From positions 276,017-340,016 of the forward strand of contig NC_034009.1 in assembly GCF_000346465.2 (NCBI RefSeq): a DNA stretch of 64,000 nucleotides, read 5' to 3'. Under the pieces are notes generated by a model that worked only from the letters and a program-made list of their open reading frames with translations, was not told the origin of the DNA and ran no database searches. The stretch is from Prunus persica (taxonomy: Eukaryota > Streptophyta > Magnoliopsida > Rosales > Rosaceae). This document shows, piece by piece, positions 13,083 to 26,440 of the stretch; position 1 is the stretch's first letter, and each line of letters begins with the position of its first letter. The position numbers were made by a program, and so were the translations under genes.

Positions 13083-16000
13083 ATGGACGCAGCGCCACAG
13101 CTCGTCTGCAGCGGAATCTGCGAACCCCTTCGTCGCATCTCCATTTCCAAACATTCCTTCTCCAACGCTAGAGTTCGGTTTCCCAAACGAATTAACCGCG
13201 TTTTGGCGGTTGCCACTGAGCCCAAACCCGCTCCCTCCGGGCCGCCAAGCACCACCAACGCCTCCTCGCAGACTCCGCCAGTCAATGGAGTTGTTTCTAA
13301 CGGATCAAAACCGAAATCTCCTTTGCCTAACACCGTCAATGGCTCCTCGAGGTCTCCGACATCAAAACCTATCAATGGAGTTTCCACGGTGAACTGGATA
13401 TTTAATAAAATCTTTGTCTTTGGTCTTTAGTCACTCTGATTTTTTTTCCTTGCTTGAATTGGTTTTTTGTTGCATTCAAATAGCTGTTTGTGAAAGTCAA
13501 TCATTGGTGTTACTGTTACTGCTTGGAAGTCATTTTAGATTGGTGATGGTTATGTTTGAATCTAGAAACTACAACCTTTGTCTACTACCTGCGCTAAGGT
13601 TTAGAGGCTTAACTGACGAATTGGGAGGTTGCTGATTTCATTTTTGATAGATTGCTTGATGCCATTTTGTTCTTTTACTCATAGATGGTTGGTTTTGGAA
13701 AATGGCAGAGAATTGGAGATGTTTCAAAGGAAATAAAAAGAGTGAGGGCCCAGATGGAAGAAAACGAAGACTTGGCAATACTCATGAGAGGTCTCCGGGG
13801 ACAAAATTTAAAGGATTCACAGTTCGCTGAAGATGATGTTGAGCTTCGCCTTGTTGAGGTATATTATAAATACTAAGCCTTGGTGTCCTTTTTACTAAAA
13901 AACATCATATTCTAGAAGTGGTGGTGAAAAAGTTGTAAGAATGCAACAATTGGGGATGGGAAATCAAATGCTTTCCCATGTTTGGTAAGTCCAGACATGG
14001 GAAATCGCTGCCTTGCACATGGGAAAGTAGGGGGGAAAGTGAAGCCCTCCTCCCCACTTGGGTTTTGTTTCCCTTCTCAAGAGAAAGTTTGGGAAAATGA
14101 GCCAGCATTAAATACACATTTTTCATGAACATATTGTCTCCATTAACAATTTAGAATTACAATATAGCATTAAATGCATTCTTTTTTTATTTGATTTCAT
14201 ATGGGTATAATTGGAAAATTAAACAAACTTTGTTTTACATTCCTACACAAACCAAACATGTGAAAGGAAATAAAGTGGTATTTCTTGATTACTTTCCCAA
14301 GATTACCAAACATGGGAAAGGAATCTCCGTTTCCCATCCCTTGGGGAATGACATGGGAAGTGATTTCCCCTCAAATCCGTTCCATGAACCAAACGGGGGT
14401 AATGGGTTAAATAGTAATAAAAAATTGTTAATTTCTATTTGATAACTAATAATCTGAGAAGTTCTGCAGCCAAGTCTTACTTTCTCTCTTGGGTGGATGA
14501 GTTTGGAACTACATGAGTGTCAAGCACTGGTAAAATGGAATATAAAAACGGGTTCTTAATGTGTGTTAACATTTTGAAGTCTTCGAAGGGGTTAGTAAAC
14601 TTTTATTGTAGATGCCATTGTGTAAATAAATGAGATAATAAGATGCAATTCATTTGGAGTAGCATCCTTCCAGTAAAAATTAAGTGACAACAGCTTACTA
14701 CGAATGGATGTATATCACTTTTGTGTTCCTTAATGCTCTCTCCAATTGAAGCCATAAAAAACCAAAGCATTCTATTTTCAAACTTGGTATAGCTGATGTA
14801 CTGGTACATGTTGGTTTTTTATGCTATGTAATTTTTTTTGCATCCATAGGTAGACGAAAGCAGTGAATTTTTGCCCTTGGTATATGATCCTGATAGTATC
14901 TCTGCTTATTGGGGAAAACGGCCACGTGCTGTTTTGACACGTATAACCCAATTACTCTCTGTTGCTGGGGGTTTTCTCTCGCATCTCGTGTGGGATATTA
15001 TAAACAAGACGGTCAAGGAGGTGAGTCTTTTTGGCCCCACTTTTGAGATATTGGTACTTGCCTACGATCATTTGAGAGAGTTAAACAATTTAAGAACATA
15101 CACTGATTGGGAAATTATTAGTCTGTAGAAGTGGTACCTTTTCTTTCTTAATTTCTAATTAGTTGGACTTTCTTGCTCACTTTCCTGCTCAAATGGTTTT
15201 CCTTTATCCTTCAAAATAGATGTAACAGTGTATAAGAGGCACAATGCCTCTATGTTCTTCCTATCAACAAAATGTTTCCACAAATGAAGTGTGTTATTTC
15301 CTCGCCTTTTTGGTTCCTTGTGTAAAATTGTAGTTGGTCTTGTTCCTTTGGAACATGCGTGTTGAGGTTGAAATTTGGACTGTTGTGGTGCATGTTCAAT
15401 CTTCAAATGCACTCATGATTTTTTTTCCTAATGATTTATCACTTTCTCTTAATCAGAATGAGGTTGCTAGAGCCATTGAATTAAGAGAAATTGTAACCTC
15501 TTTGGGTCCTGCATATATCAAACTTGGGCAAGCATTGAGCATTCGACCAGATGTACTATCACCAGCTGCAATGACTGAGCTACAAAAGCTTTGTGATAAG
15601 GTAAAGTCATTGGTTCTTATACCTCTTGAATAATAGGAGTTGTCATTGTTACATATTACAAAGTTTCTGTGCAATACCTGTATAAGCCCTTTTGAAAATG
15701 GGGAGGGAGGGAAGGAGAGGAAGGGGGAGAAAGAGAGAGAAGGGCGAGGTGGCTAGGTGTGGTGGATATGATCCACAACATCATTTGATCCACAAAATAT
15801 ATTCATTTATATCATGAACACCCTTGTGACAAGTACAATGTTAACATAGTAGAGTCAGCCTTTGTATGCCTATGTGGCATGTGATACATTCGGTGTAATG
15901 TTTAAGAGAATGTCATGTGAGATCTGTGTCAGTGAGGATAATTATTAGATGAAATATAATATTTAGGGCATACAAACGATAGAATAGAAGCTAAAACTCT

Positions 16001-19000
16001 AAGAACAAGAGGGTGATAACTTGGTTCTTTAGTTGTTAGAGATAAAACATACATTGAAACTTTTTCAATTATATTAGGCCCTGCTTTATTCTCCTGTGTT
16101 ATGAGGTCAGAGCAGGAGATTAAGACTCCTTGTATTTGAAGCTTTCTGGATCATAGAATCATTGTGATTTTCTTTGAAACGAAACTTCTTGACCTAAATT
16201 TGAAAGAAACATTCATCTAATAGTAATACTTTTAAGTATGCTTTCATAGCATGTGAAAATATGGTGTGTATTGTTGTTGAAAAACCTAGGAATTAGTCTC
16301 ATTCATATGAAGCTGTTAAATTCAGTCCTTATGACTTCGCCATGCCCCTTCTACATCCTTTAGGGTCCATTTGGATGGAAGGATTCCTAATTTAAGGATT
16401 TAAGTGACATTATAAAGTTAAATTGTAAGATTTGACGACTACAATCCATGTATGCCAATATTTGAATAAGAATGAAATGAAGAAAACAAATGGATTTCAA
16501 ATGACTCCTTGCATATAGTCATTTCAAATCCATTCCAAATGTATTGTATCTAGTCATTTCAAATACATTTAATCTAAATTTTTCTGGTTTTTTTTAAATA
16601 GCAAATTTAGCTTTATTGTCAAATTCAAATCCTTTCTTTCAAATACCTCAATCCAAATGGAGCCTTATCTAACTTCTTTGTATGTGAAGGCACCACCTGT
16701 CGTAAATGTCACAGAATTTAGTGTTGGATAATTGTTCTTAGATTTATCATTTGTTAAGGAGTAAACATAGTATAGTTATGATTTGATTCAATCTCTTAAT
16801 GCTTTTCCATTGCACAATGTATTAAGTTTTCCATGAATTTGGCATATTGCAAGACTCTGTTTGAAGGTGACAACACTGCATGCTCTGGCTCTTCTTCTTC
16901 TTCTTCTTCTTGTATGAATAAAAAATCTGTTTTACGCAACCTACGTATAACCTCTGCTGCCTTCAAATATAGTTGAAAATTTCTGTGTTTACAAGGATAT
17001 CATCAATTTATCATTTTATGATCTAAGGCAGGTTAAAAGAGCCACACCAACTTTGCACTACATACACTCTGATTAGGTTCATCTTACTGAATTCTGAAAA
17101 AACTTTCTAAAACTTTTGTTATTTATTACTTTAACAGCACTCCCAAACTTTAATATATCAGCTTGATGCTGCAGAAACTCTTTGATATGGCTGTGTGAAC
17201 TCTTTTATGTTTGAAAACAGCTCCTAGATATTTGTGCGTGAGGGATTTGAGTAATGATGCACATTATACATAAAGGTAGACTAAGATGGCAATTTCATTA
17301 TATATACAGTTCATGTTATCTTTGTCATAGCTGATATGTCCATTTGATGATATGTGAAGGTTCCTTCATTTCCAGATGATATAGCTATGGCTCTGATTGA
17401 GGAGGAGCTTGGTCAGCCATGGCCTAACATCTACTCTGAGCTTTCTTCTTCTCCAATTGCTGCTGGTAAGAATCATGATAAATATTTAAACAAGAAGCAT
17501 TTTTCTCCAGTCTTTTTATCAACAACGTGTAGCTTCTGAAGTTCTGTGCTCTTATAGAATTTATCTTCTTGTGGAAAATCTGTGGCAGCATCTCTCGGGC
17601 AAGTATATAAGGGACGGCTGAGAGAAAATGGAGATATTGTGGCTGTTAAAGTGCAGAGGCCTTTTGTTCTTGAAACAGTAACTGTTGATTTGTTTGTCAT
17701 ACGAAACTTGGGTTTGGTTCTGCGGAAGTTTCCTCAGGTACATCTCTAGACACGTGGAGTTGTTGCTTCTTTTTTAGACTTCCTAACTTGCTTTCTAAGG
17801 GATGAATATCATGGATAAGTGATTTCTTCCCCTTCCCTCTCTCCCTTTTCCTCTCACCCTTCCCTTATCTTTCCAGATCTCTATAGATGTAGTTGGATTA
17901 GTTGATGAATGGGCAGCTCGATTTTTTGAAGAGCTGGATTATGTTAATGAGGGTGAAAATGGAACACTCTTTGCTGAAATGATGAGGAAAGACCTTCCAC
18001 AGGTGAGTCCAACAAGTTCTAACATCACTTTTGGTATATCTGTAGAAGTTCTTGTTTGATTCAAACCCCAACCCCACCTCCTCCCTCCCAACACACGCAC
18101 TCACACAATTAACACACAATCTTTATTCTAATCTTAAAATCAAACTTAACACTTAATTTTTAATGCTATCTGGTCTAGATAAGTAGTACGACTTTCTCCC
18201 TTGAAGGGTGGAATTGTAGTCTCTGTATATTTGTGCACTTGATCTTGACTAAAGCTGGAAATAGCTGGCTGTAGAACCCTATAAATTGTGACAAATGTTT
18301 GAGATACTTTCCCGGATGTGATTAGACATTAACTGTGATCTCAGCACGTTTCCAAACAGAAATTAACATGAGAGCATATGTAATACTGATTATGATTCAT
18401 GTTTTCCAGGTAGTTGTACCTAAAACCTACCAGAAATATACTTCAAGAAAGGTTCTTACTACAGGATGGGTAGATGGAGAGAAGTTATCACAGAGTACTG
18501 AAAGTGATGTTGGAGAACTAGTTAATGTTGGAGTCATATGCTACCTGAAGCAGGTAAAGTACTATTAGTAGACTTGGTGCTGTTGTAATTCCTGAAGGCA
18601 TATTAAATTTTAGAGATAGGTGTTGCTTTTCTGGTGATCTCTTTTTCTTCATCATTAAACGTGATCGTGAAATAGTTCAGAAAAGTTCCAACTTCATTTT
18701 ATCTTGCTGCTTCGAAAAGTGATTATTTTGTCAAGTCATTTGTTTAGAAATAGTACTGATAGACTAGAACATAATAAATGATATTACAGGCAATGTGGCC
18801 TTGTGTTCCCTTTTCCACTTTTGTGATTAGTTTTTGCGTATGTAAATGCAAAGTCTACTCTTTCTTGTTTGGGCCAATTGAATTTCAAGGATACTTAGTG
18901 CCTTTAATGACTGCAAACCACGGTTTTTAACTTGTCATCTTTCTGCAGTTGCTTGATACTGGATTTTTTCATGCTGATCCTCATCCTGGGAATATGATTC

Positions 19001-22000
19001 GTACTCCAGATGGGAAGCTTGCCATACTTGATTTTGGTAATATTCTACTCATTACAGTACTTGCTGAAAGGTCATGTTTCCACTTGTTTAGAAACATCAT
19101 TTTGTGAAAATTGGTTTCATATGCTTCTGTGCACTATGTTTAACTTTTAAAAGTGCAAAAAAACAACAAAACAACAAAAAAGATTAAAGAATATACTTAT
19201 GTCACCTATCACTAAATAGAAAAAAAATTAAATACAATAAAAGATAATACACCACGTTTCTTCCATTCAGTGGAGTTTCCTCACCTCCAGGTTATCAGGA
19301 TTTCATCTAACTTAAATAATAGTCAGATACACTCTTAAGTCAAAGTACACCAAACACTACTACTGTTAACCTTATTGTGGGTATCCTATTAAGATGAATT
19401 TTGAAACTTGGACCTATTCATTTAAAGACAATGACATGAGAAAAGTTAAAGCATGTCGAGTGAAATTCTCAAGTCAGGTTCATTAAGTCTTCAAATTGAC
19501 GTCATGAACTAGCAGGAAAATAAACATGGGACAATCGTAACAAAATCTGAAAAGATAGATTCAGAAATATCCTCCGTGCCTGTATTTCTGCCGAAAATGT
19601 AGCTTCCAGACCTAACATGAGCATATGTTTCTTTAGCAAAGCCTTGCAATTTGTGACAGTGATCGCTATTAGGTATGCCTTTTCTTCGGTTCATCATGAG
19701 TGGTTGGTTACGTATCTTGATATTAGACATAGCACTCCAAATGTACTGGCAGTCTCACGCATTTTTGTGCCTTTTGAGCATAACTCTAAGGATAACCCAT
19801 TATGCCTCCTTGACATTGTCCTAGCTTGAGTACTCCAAAAAAATGTTAAACTGAGTGTTTATAATTTCTTCTTGTTGTCAAGCACAAATCACCTTCTCTA
19901 AATTTCACTTTTTTGGTAATAGGTCTTGTTACTAAATTAAGTGATGATCAGAAGTATGGAATGATTGAGGCAATTGCTCACCTTATTCATCGTGATTATG
20001 GAGCCATAGTCAAAGACTTTGTTAAACTTGAATTTATTTCAGAGGGGGTTAATCTAGAACCTATTTTGCCTGTTCTGGCCAAGGTTTTTGATCAGGCTCT
20101 TGAAGGTGGAGGAGCAAAAAATATCAACTTCCAGGAGTTGGCATCAGATTTGGCTCAAATCACATTTGACTATCCATTTAGGATACCCCCTTATTTTGCT
20201 CTTATAATTAGGGCAATTGGGGTCCTGGAAGGCATAGCTTTAGTAGGAAATCCCGATTTTGCCATTGTGGACGAGGCCTATCCGTATATTGCCCAGGTAT
20301 CCATATTCTTTCATGTATCTGATTCTTTTTATACATTAACTTTAGTATCACATGGGTATTAAATCTGCTAATGCTGGTGTAAATCTTTTTTGGTTCGTAA
20401 TTCATTTAATTATCCCTTCCATATTTGAATACGAGCCTATGCAATAAGTGAATGTTAGTTGGACGATGTGATCAAAATTGCTGAAATCGTCAACCTAAGA
20501 AGGTTAGTGGAATATTGTCTATGAAATTTGGTGATTGACTTGTAACTGGTAAAATAAATGAATACGTACGTAAGCAAAAATTATGGGATACCTGAACTTA
20601 CTAGTTGTGTTTCTTTTATCCTCAAGGTTTCAGTATTTTCAAAAATTTATGAGATGATTTTAATGATTAAAAAATTTCTCATTGTACCAACTACATTGTC
20701 CTGTGGATTGAAGAGAAAAAAGAAAAAAAAAAAAAAAAAGACACTACAATGTCTTCTGCTACTTTGTGATGGTTGCTGATGGCATTTTCACACACATGGA
20801 ATCAGAATGAGAATGAATCCGAAATAGTCGTTCCCATTTAAGTGTCTAGGGACGTAGGTTCTTTAAGGGTGTTTTTAGTATTATCAAGAAATGTTAGGGT
20901 AATTTGGGTGAAGTTGGTTCCTGATGGACCCATTCCCATTCCCAAATCACCACATGACTTTTAATTCCCTCAGTCAGTACAAGTAAACATGGAATCACCT
21001 GGAATGGGAATGATTCCCATAACAGGTTAGTAGGTATGTCAAGGTTGTGTTTCTTTAACGGTAATGAACCAGTTATTCTTTAGTCTAATTTGTAGAAAGA
21101 AATCCTAAATGGTTACACGCTTTAGCTGCAACATGCGTTTCTTATCTCTTTTGTGTTTTGCTCATGAAATGCTCCGTCTTTGTCTGATTAGAAATTCCCT
21201 GTGTTCTTACTTTTCATTTCACTGTCAGAGGCTCCTGACTGATGAATCCCCAAGGCTAAGGAGTGCTTTACGTTACACAATATATGGGAAATCTGGAGTT
21301 TTTGATGCGGAGAGATTTATTGATGTCATGCAAGCCTTTGAAACTTTCATAACAGCTGCTAAAAGTGGAGGTGGAGAGGAATTGAGTGGTGATATGGCAG
21401 AACTTGGCATTCTGCAAGGTCAAACAGAGAATGCCTTCCCTGGGTTTCTGTCAAATGGGCCACCAGTACAAACAAGGGCGGCTTTAGCATTTTTACTGTC
21501 TGACAAAGGGAACTTTTTCAGAGAATTTCTTCTGGATGAGGTACTTCTAGAAGTTATAGAATTAATGAAATATCATTTAATTGGCTTCCTATCCTTCAAG
21601 TGCAAAGGCTATTGTCACTAGTTGGAAATTGATTGCAGAGTTGTTTCTCTTTTCATTTGCCTCGATTTGTTTGTCTTCCTGCCCTAAAAGATATGGGGCT
21701 TTCCTATTCTGTCTAGCTGCACTTATTTTCCTTTTGGAGTTAAAAGCTTTCTAAGTGTACATATCTAGTGAGCCTTGTGCATGGCTTGGAATCAGAATTC
21801 AGTTGGCATAGAATGTTTTAAAGCATGCTAAATGTTTTAACTAGTGTCTTTTACATGCGAAGCAGATTGTTAAGGGCATTGATGCAGTTACAAGGGAACA
21901 ATTGGTTCGTGTTATGGCAATTCTTGGTTTTGGTAATGCTACCCCAGTTTTCAGCATGGTTCCTACTTTTGGGCTATTCAAGCCAGCAGGACTTCTACCA

Positions 22001-22359
22001 ACAATCACAGAGGAGGATAGAGTTATATTGAACAATGTCCAAACAATACTCGAGTTCCTGACTGCAGGAAGTTCCCTATCACAAACATCAAATCAGGTAC
22101 TTACAAGCTTTATGCTGAGACTTGTGATTTTAAAATTCTTGAAAGCTTGTGGCGTATGATGTTCCTTCAAGATACTAATTTTTGTTATCTGCTGTGTTTA
22201 TGCGGTTGTGGGGGACATCTACAGGGTTTTAATGTGTCTCAGGTTATCCAAGAGCTTCTTCCAGTTTTGCCCAGCATCTCTTCCAAAGTGCTCCCTGAAG
22301 TGCTCAGTCGATTATCTTCACGGGTATTAGCACGTGTGATTCGAGATACAATTTGGTAA
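13083..22359 (+). CDS. plastid ABC1K (ADCK/UbiB-like) atypical kinase
   Basis: Thirteen exons: 13083-13388, 13685-13858, 14850-15020, 15457-15600, 17360-17465, 17589-17737, 17877-18002, 18410-18553, 18949-19036, 19923-20296, 21229-21540, 21866-22096, 22225-22359. Together they give an unbroken frame of 819 residues; every junction keeps phase. The Ser/Arg-rich start followed by a Pro/Asn-rich linker looks like a chloroplast transit peptide. Family motifs: KLGQ near residue 239 (KxGQ), AAAS near 299 replacing the usual Gly-rich loop, VAVKVQRP with the ATP-binding Lys, [19 protein letters not shown] near 448-455 and DFG near 468-470. Known members sit in plastoglobules or plastid membranes and affect tocopherol, plastoquinone and carotenoid metabolism. 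The length is near the ABC1K6 type, but the exact orthologue needs a tree. Several introns carry MITEs. Confidence 0.95.
13952..14400. mobile_element. MITE-like inverted-repeat element in ABC1K intron 2
   Basis: Left arm 13952-13988 contains TTTCCCATGTTTGGTAA and right arm 14303-14340 its reverse complement TTACCAAACATGGGAAA, each flanked by matching GGGATGGGAAA / TTTCCCATCCC. More copies of CATGGGAAA lie inside. Exact ends are unclear. Confidence 0.65.
16363..16664. mobile_element. Tourist-like MITE in ABC1K intron 4
   Basis: The ends are inverted repeats (GGGTCCATTTGGAT at the left; ATCCAAATGGAGCC at the right) and are flanked by TTA on both sides (16360-16362 and 16665-16667). A 3-bp TTA duplication is typical of PIF/Harbinger MITEs. 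It is 302 bp long with no coding capacity. Confidence 0.8.
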
Positions 22360-23940
22360 CAAACTTTTTGTACCTACCTACTTGAACCCCCTCAATCGTG
22401 CATATATTGAGAAGTATCATACACTAGTCAAATGTCTAATCTAACCTTGTCTTAGCCTCTTAGGTGCATTTCTTATGCTCAACACTTGCCAAGCAACCAC
22501 CATTGTTGTATATAATATTTTTTTAAAGAAACGAACGCAAACTGAAAGTCTGGTTCCTTTCCAGAAGCCAAAGGCTATGTTTTTTATTTGATAGTTGAAA
22601 AGAAAAAGGTAAAAGTTGAATAATTCAAGATTTTTTTTAAAGCAAGTTTTTTTAATTGGGGAGTTCAATTGTCATTAGATCTGAAATATTAGCTACCTAA
22701 TATGGGCTCCTACTTCATAGACACTGCTGGCTATTCACTCTGTTTGAACTTGGAAGGCAGCAAGATGCCAACATGTACACTAGCTACATGCCCTTCAAGA
22801 TATTGATCACATCAATCTCCGAGATGGGCACGCTACTTACGGTAAAAGCGTACAAGTGAATTGGAAAGGGTGCAGAAAATTTCAATCCGTGTCAGGGGGA
22901 AAATTTTCAATGTCATTGTGTTATTGGCCGGGAATAGCAAAATAGTATTATCCCCGTTACAAAAACGGAATGAATTTCTTATTTCAGTGATGGGGAGTTA
23001 CTAGACTAGGCCTTTTCAATGGAAGGCAAAATTGTGATGTTAAACGAAATGTCTTCTTCCGGTAAACAATGCACTGTTTATGTTGGTGATAAAGGTCCTT
23101 TATGCCATAATGTACACATATCAAGATCAAATTGAAAGATGCCATGTTATAAGCTTCCAAATTCCTTCAGTACAGATTTCTTGCATTAGAATATATACCA
23201 ATACACTGATAAAAAAGGAGGGGGGAAAAGCCATTTCAATTCTGGTATTGTCCTTTTAAGAGATCATCTAGATGATTTTACCTTCTGAGACACCTAATGT
23301 TTTAAAATTTTAAATACAAACACAACAGAAAGAGCATCATATATATTATTCCCTTGGCATTCCTTTACATCCAGAAAAGAATTGTCACCCTCCACCCAAT
23401 TCATTCAAGCCCCGTGCCGCGAAAAGTACAAAAAGAAAGGGAAAACATGGGAAAGAGAAGATTAGATGCTCCTCTTAGACTGTCTGTTACTTTTAAAAGC
23501 AATGAATGCAATGGACCTCCTATACGTATATATATATATATATATAAACAGTCAAAAGATAAAGAGCACTATATCCTCTATATATCCTTTTGGTTTCACC
23601 CATTTCACCTCACAAGTTATAAGCGCTGAGGCAAAAGCAAAAGGAAGCATGAGCATTAGGCCTTAGTGGAGTGGAGTGGAGTGAGGCATGAGCATATGAT
23701 TATGGCTCCCAACCATCTTTTCAAAACCTAGAAACCCCACCTCTAAGAGAGGCCCTCCTTCCCACTTTCACTCTCACTCTCTTTATGTGCAAATTAAAGC
23801 AAGCAATAATCATTAAGGAAAAGCCCCTCCCCTGCATTCTCTCACTCTCTTTCTCTCCTGTTTCTTCAAAAACTCATTTGTTTGATCTGCCTGACCAATT
23901 CATTCACATCCCACATACATAGATAGCTCCAAGACTGGTC
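22360..23940. other. 3' flank of ABC1K and upstream region of the small gene
   Basis: No coding exon is recognised. The first few hundred bases probably hold the ABC1K 3' UTR. A TA microsatellite lies at about 23525-23547. From about 23750 to 23880 the DNA is CT-rich, as in many plant 5' leaders, and probably belongs to the next gene. Confidence 0.4.
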
Positions 23941-24003
23941 TCGTGGTTTGATGTATGAAACAGTCATAGCGACAACATACAACAACATAAGTAGAAGAGT
24001 TAA

Positions 24004-24717
24004 CCTTGTTGGTTAATTGTACTCCTGGCGGCGTCGGCGCAGGGCAGGTGCACTGCTTTAGTGTGCTCTTGCTATGTACCATCAAGAAGCTCTAACTACA
24101 AATGTGAAGAGAGCAACAGAAGCAGCCACAACCGCAACAATATTTATACCAAGAAGCAGCATCCACCATTAAAGAAAGATCATAATCATAATCATGATCT
24201 TAATCATAATCAAACACAAGGCACTGCTACTACAAGTGATGATGATGATAAGAGCAACAGTAAGAGCTGTGGGTCTAGTGGACCTCACAAAATTGAAGCC
24301 CCTAATCTCAAGAGTAATCTCAAGAAAACAACAACTGTAGAGGAAAATCATCAACTCAGGGCAGAAAAGAGGAAAGTTAGTTGGCCTGATATTGCTCATG
24401 GCAAAGATATTGCCCATGTTCAAGAGTTTGAGCCAAGGTAAATACTTAAATTTAAGCCCCCACCTACTTACTTTCCTACTATCATCTCTTTCCTCTAGGT
24501 AATTTACCAAGAAAACCCTATGTCACTACTAGACTAGGAATTTATTAATTCATATAACCACATTTTCATCTCAAACAGTTTGGATTATGCCTGTTAATTA
24601 GATACTCACCAATTTCAATGCAATTCTAACACTCTTTCATAATGTATGCTAATTAGCGTGTGGGAAGATGGGGACCTTGAGGGAGTAAGGAACTCTTGTG
24701 TTTGTACAATTCAATGA
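24004..24717 (+). CDS. small Cys/Asn-rich protein of unknown function, CaaX-like end
   Basis: Two exons are joined in phase: up to 24437 (ending CCA AG) and 24657-24717 (GTG TGG GAA GAT to TGA), giving KRKVSWPDIAHGKDIAHVQ, EFEPSVWEDGDLEG and a C-terminus NSCVCTIQ. The open frame begins at 24004 after TAA at 24001-24003. It starts with a hydrophobic run (LIVLLAASAQG), then CTALVCSCYVPS, a His/Asn-rich stretch and a DDDD stretch. There is no in-frame ATG. An ATG at 23951 opens a 21-residue peptide in another frame, ending at 24014-24016, where the two frames nearly meet, so the start is lost, frameshifted or spliced. The last four residues CTIQ fit a farnesylation CaaX box. I know no function for this family. 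Confidence 0.55.
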
Positions 24718-26260
24718 GGAGGATGTCCAACTTAATTAAGGTACGATGCCTCGCTTCTCATTCTTAATCTTCCATTTTAAGGTGATATTTAACCAGTAAT
24801 TAGTAAACCTGTACTGCTAGGCACTAGTACATCATCCTTCTTCCCTTAGTTTTGCTCATAATATATATATATATATATATATAGCCATTTGACTTAGACC
24901 ATGCAAGTGCCTTCTTTCTCTAATTTGTTTTCATGGTTACACTTATCCTTTATGTTTTATGATTTCGCAGTTAGGTCTCACTTGATTGTTTTAACTGTAC
25001 TTGCAGGCGGATTTCTTTTTAAACATTCAATCATTAGATTCTAAATTATAGTCATGAATTTGCTTAGAGCCCCAACGACAACATGAGGCGCTGTGAGTGA
25101 GTCGATTTGTTTGGGAATACAACTCCAATTGGGTGGTGAATTCTCTTCAACACTAAAAATAATGGCAACAGATCGATAGCAAACAAACACCACAAGGAAA
25201 AGATGAAAATTATTTTGAAAACAAGTGCTTGAATTTTTGGGAGAGATGCGGATGGAAGTCGGCGATATATGAAGGTCATGACATTTGATATAGAAGTCTC
25301 CAATGATATAAAATCCCTCTTTTTTTTTTAATTTGGATTTTTCGCCTAAGCTGTTTTGTTGGAATTCAACATACGTATTGAAAGTGACCATGACTTATCT
25401 AGCTAGGTGAGTGACCATCAATGTAAAGGAGAAGGAAAGGCAGAAATTGCCCTTTACAGAAGGAGGAGGGGTAGAGATGAATTCTTGCCTTGACTATTTT
25501 ACTACGGGAGTTTTAAGCTCGCACGAGAAAACGTGAGGTGTTGTCGTGATGGATTCTTGCCTTGACTCTTTTACTACGGGAGTTATAAGCTCCCACAAGA
25601 AAACATGAGATGTGTTGTCATGTTTTTTTTTTTTTGTTTTAACTATGAGGAAACTAGTGAATATAATGCTGCCCATTCTTTTTTTGGTCATAATTGATGC
25701 CCATTCATTGTTTCGAAAAGCTGCCTTATTATGCACTAGCCTCTTCGCACGCGTTTCCGCACTTGTGATAGGCTTTTTTAAAAAAAAATTTTAATTTATT
25801 TTAGAATTAAAAAGGATAGTGGGTAGTTGTATTCCATAAAAATAGGATCCATTATCTGATTTTTCTTTTAATTTTAATTTTTTTAATATGAAAAAGTGTG
25901 AATTTGTCATTTTATATTAACCAAAGGCATTTTCTGGTATTTTGAATGTTTTAACATTCTCTGGCTTTTGCTTTATATATACCAGTCACTTGGTACATGC
26001 TCACGCATGTGTCAATTGGTTTTCTTTTTTCTTTTTTCTTTTTTCTTTTATTTTTAGGATTAAGAAAAGATAACATGGGTAGTTATGTTCCATAAAAGTA
26101 GGACCTATTATCTGAATTTTTTTTTAAAATTTTTTAATATGAAAAAATGTAAATTTACCATATTAACCTCTTTTAATTCTTAATGTTTGCATTAACTAAG
26201 GGCATTTTCTAGTATTTTGAATGTTTTAACATTCTCTGGCTTTTGCTTTATATATATACA
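24718..26260. other. intergenic DNA with two local duplications
   Basis: A TA microsatellite lies at about 24861-24883. Around 25480-25622 a unit of about 72 bases (GATTCTTGCCTTGACTNTTT...) is repeated twice. About 25800-25985 and 26055-26255 are diverged direct repeats ending in GTTTTAACATTCTCTGGCTT. No gene is seen. Confidence 0.6.
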
Positions 26261-26440
26261 GTCCCGATCTCTTGGACCACAGGAGTCCAAGAGATTGTGA
26301 TCACCCACAGTTGGATATTAATCCAATGGTTCAAAAAAGTTTTTTAAAAGGAGTGCAAGAGTGAGTGAACCGTTGAATTTACATCCAACGGTGAGTGACC
26401 ACAAATCTCTTAGACCCCTGTAGTCCAAGAGATCAGAACT
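26261..26440. mobile_element. short double-hairpin MITE
   Basis: The left end (GTCCCGATCTCTTGGAC) and the right end (GTCCAAGAGATCAGAAC) are inverted repeats. Each end also contains its own inverted copy (GGACCACAGGAGTCC; GACCCCTGTAGTC), so each could fold alone. It lies in TA-rich DNA. A shorter relative is at 53348-53420. Confidence 0.75.

Noticed and set aside
12860..13387. 175-residue minus-strand open frame
   Set aside because: It lies opposite exon 1 and the leader of the ABC1K gene and is made of low-complexity Arg/Glu repeats from the CT microsatellite.
20785..21035. Possible MITE in an ABC1K intron (GGAATCAGAATGAGAATG / GGAATGGGAATGATTCC)
   Set aside because: The ends are suggestive, but no convincing long inverted repeat or target duplication was found.
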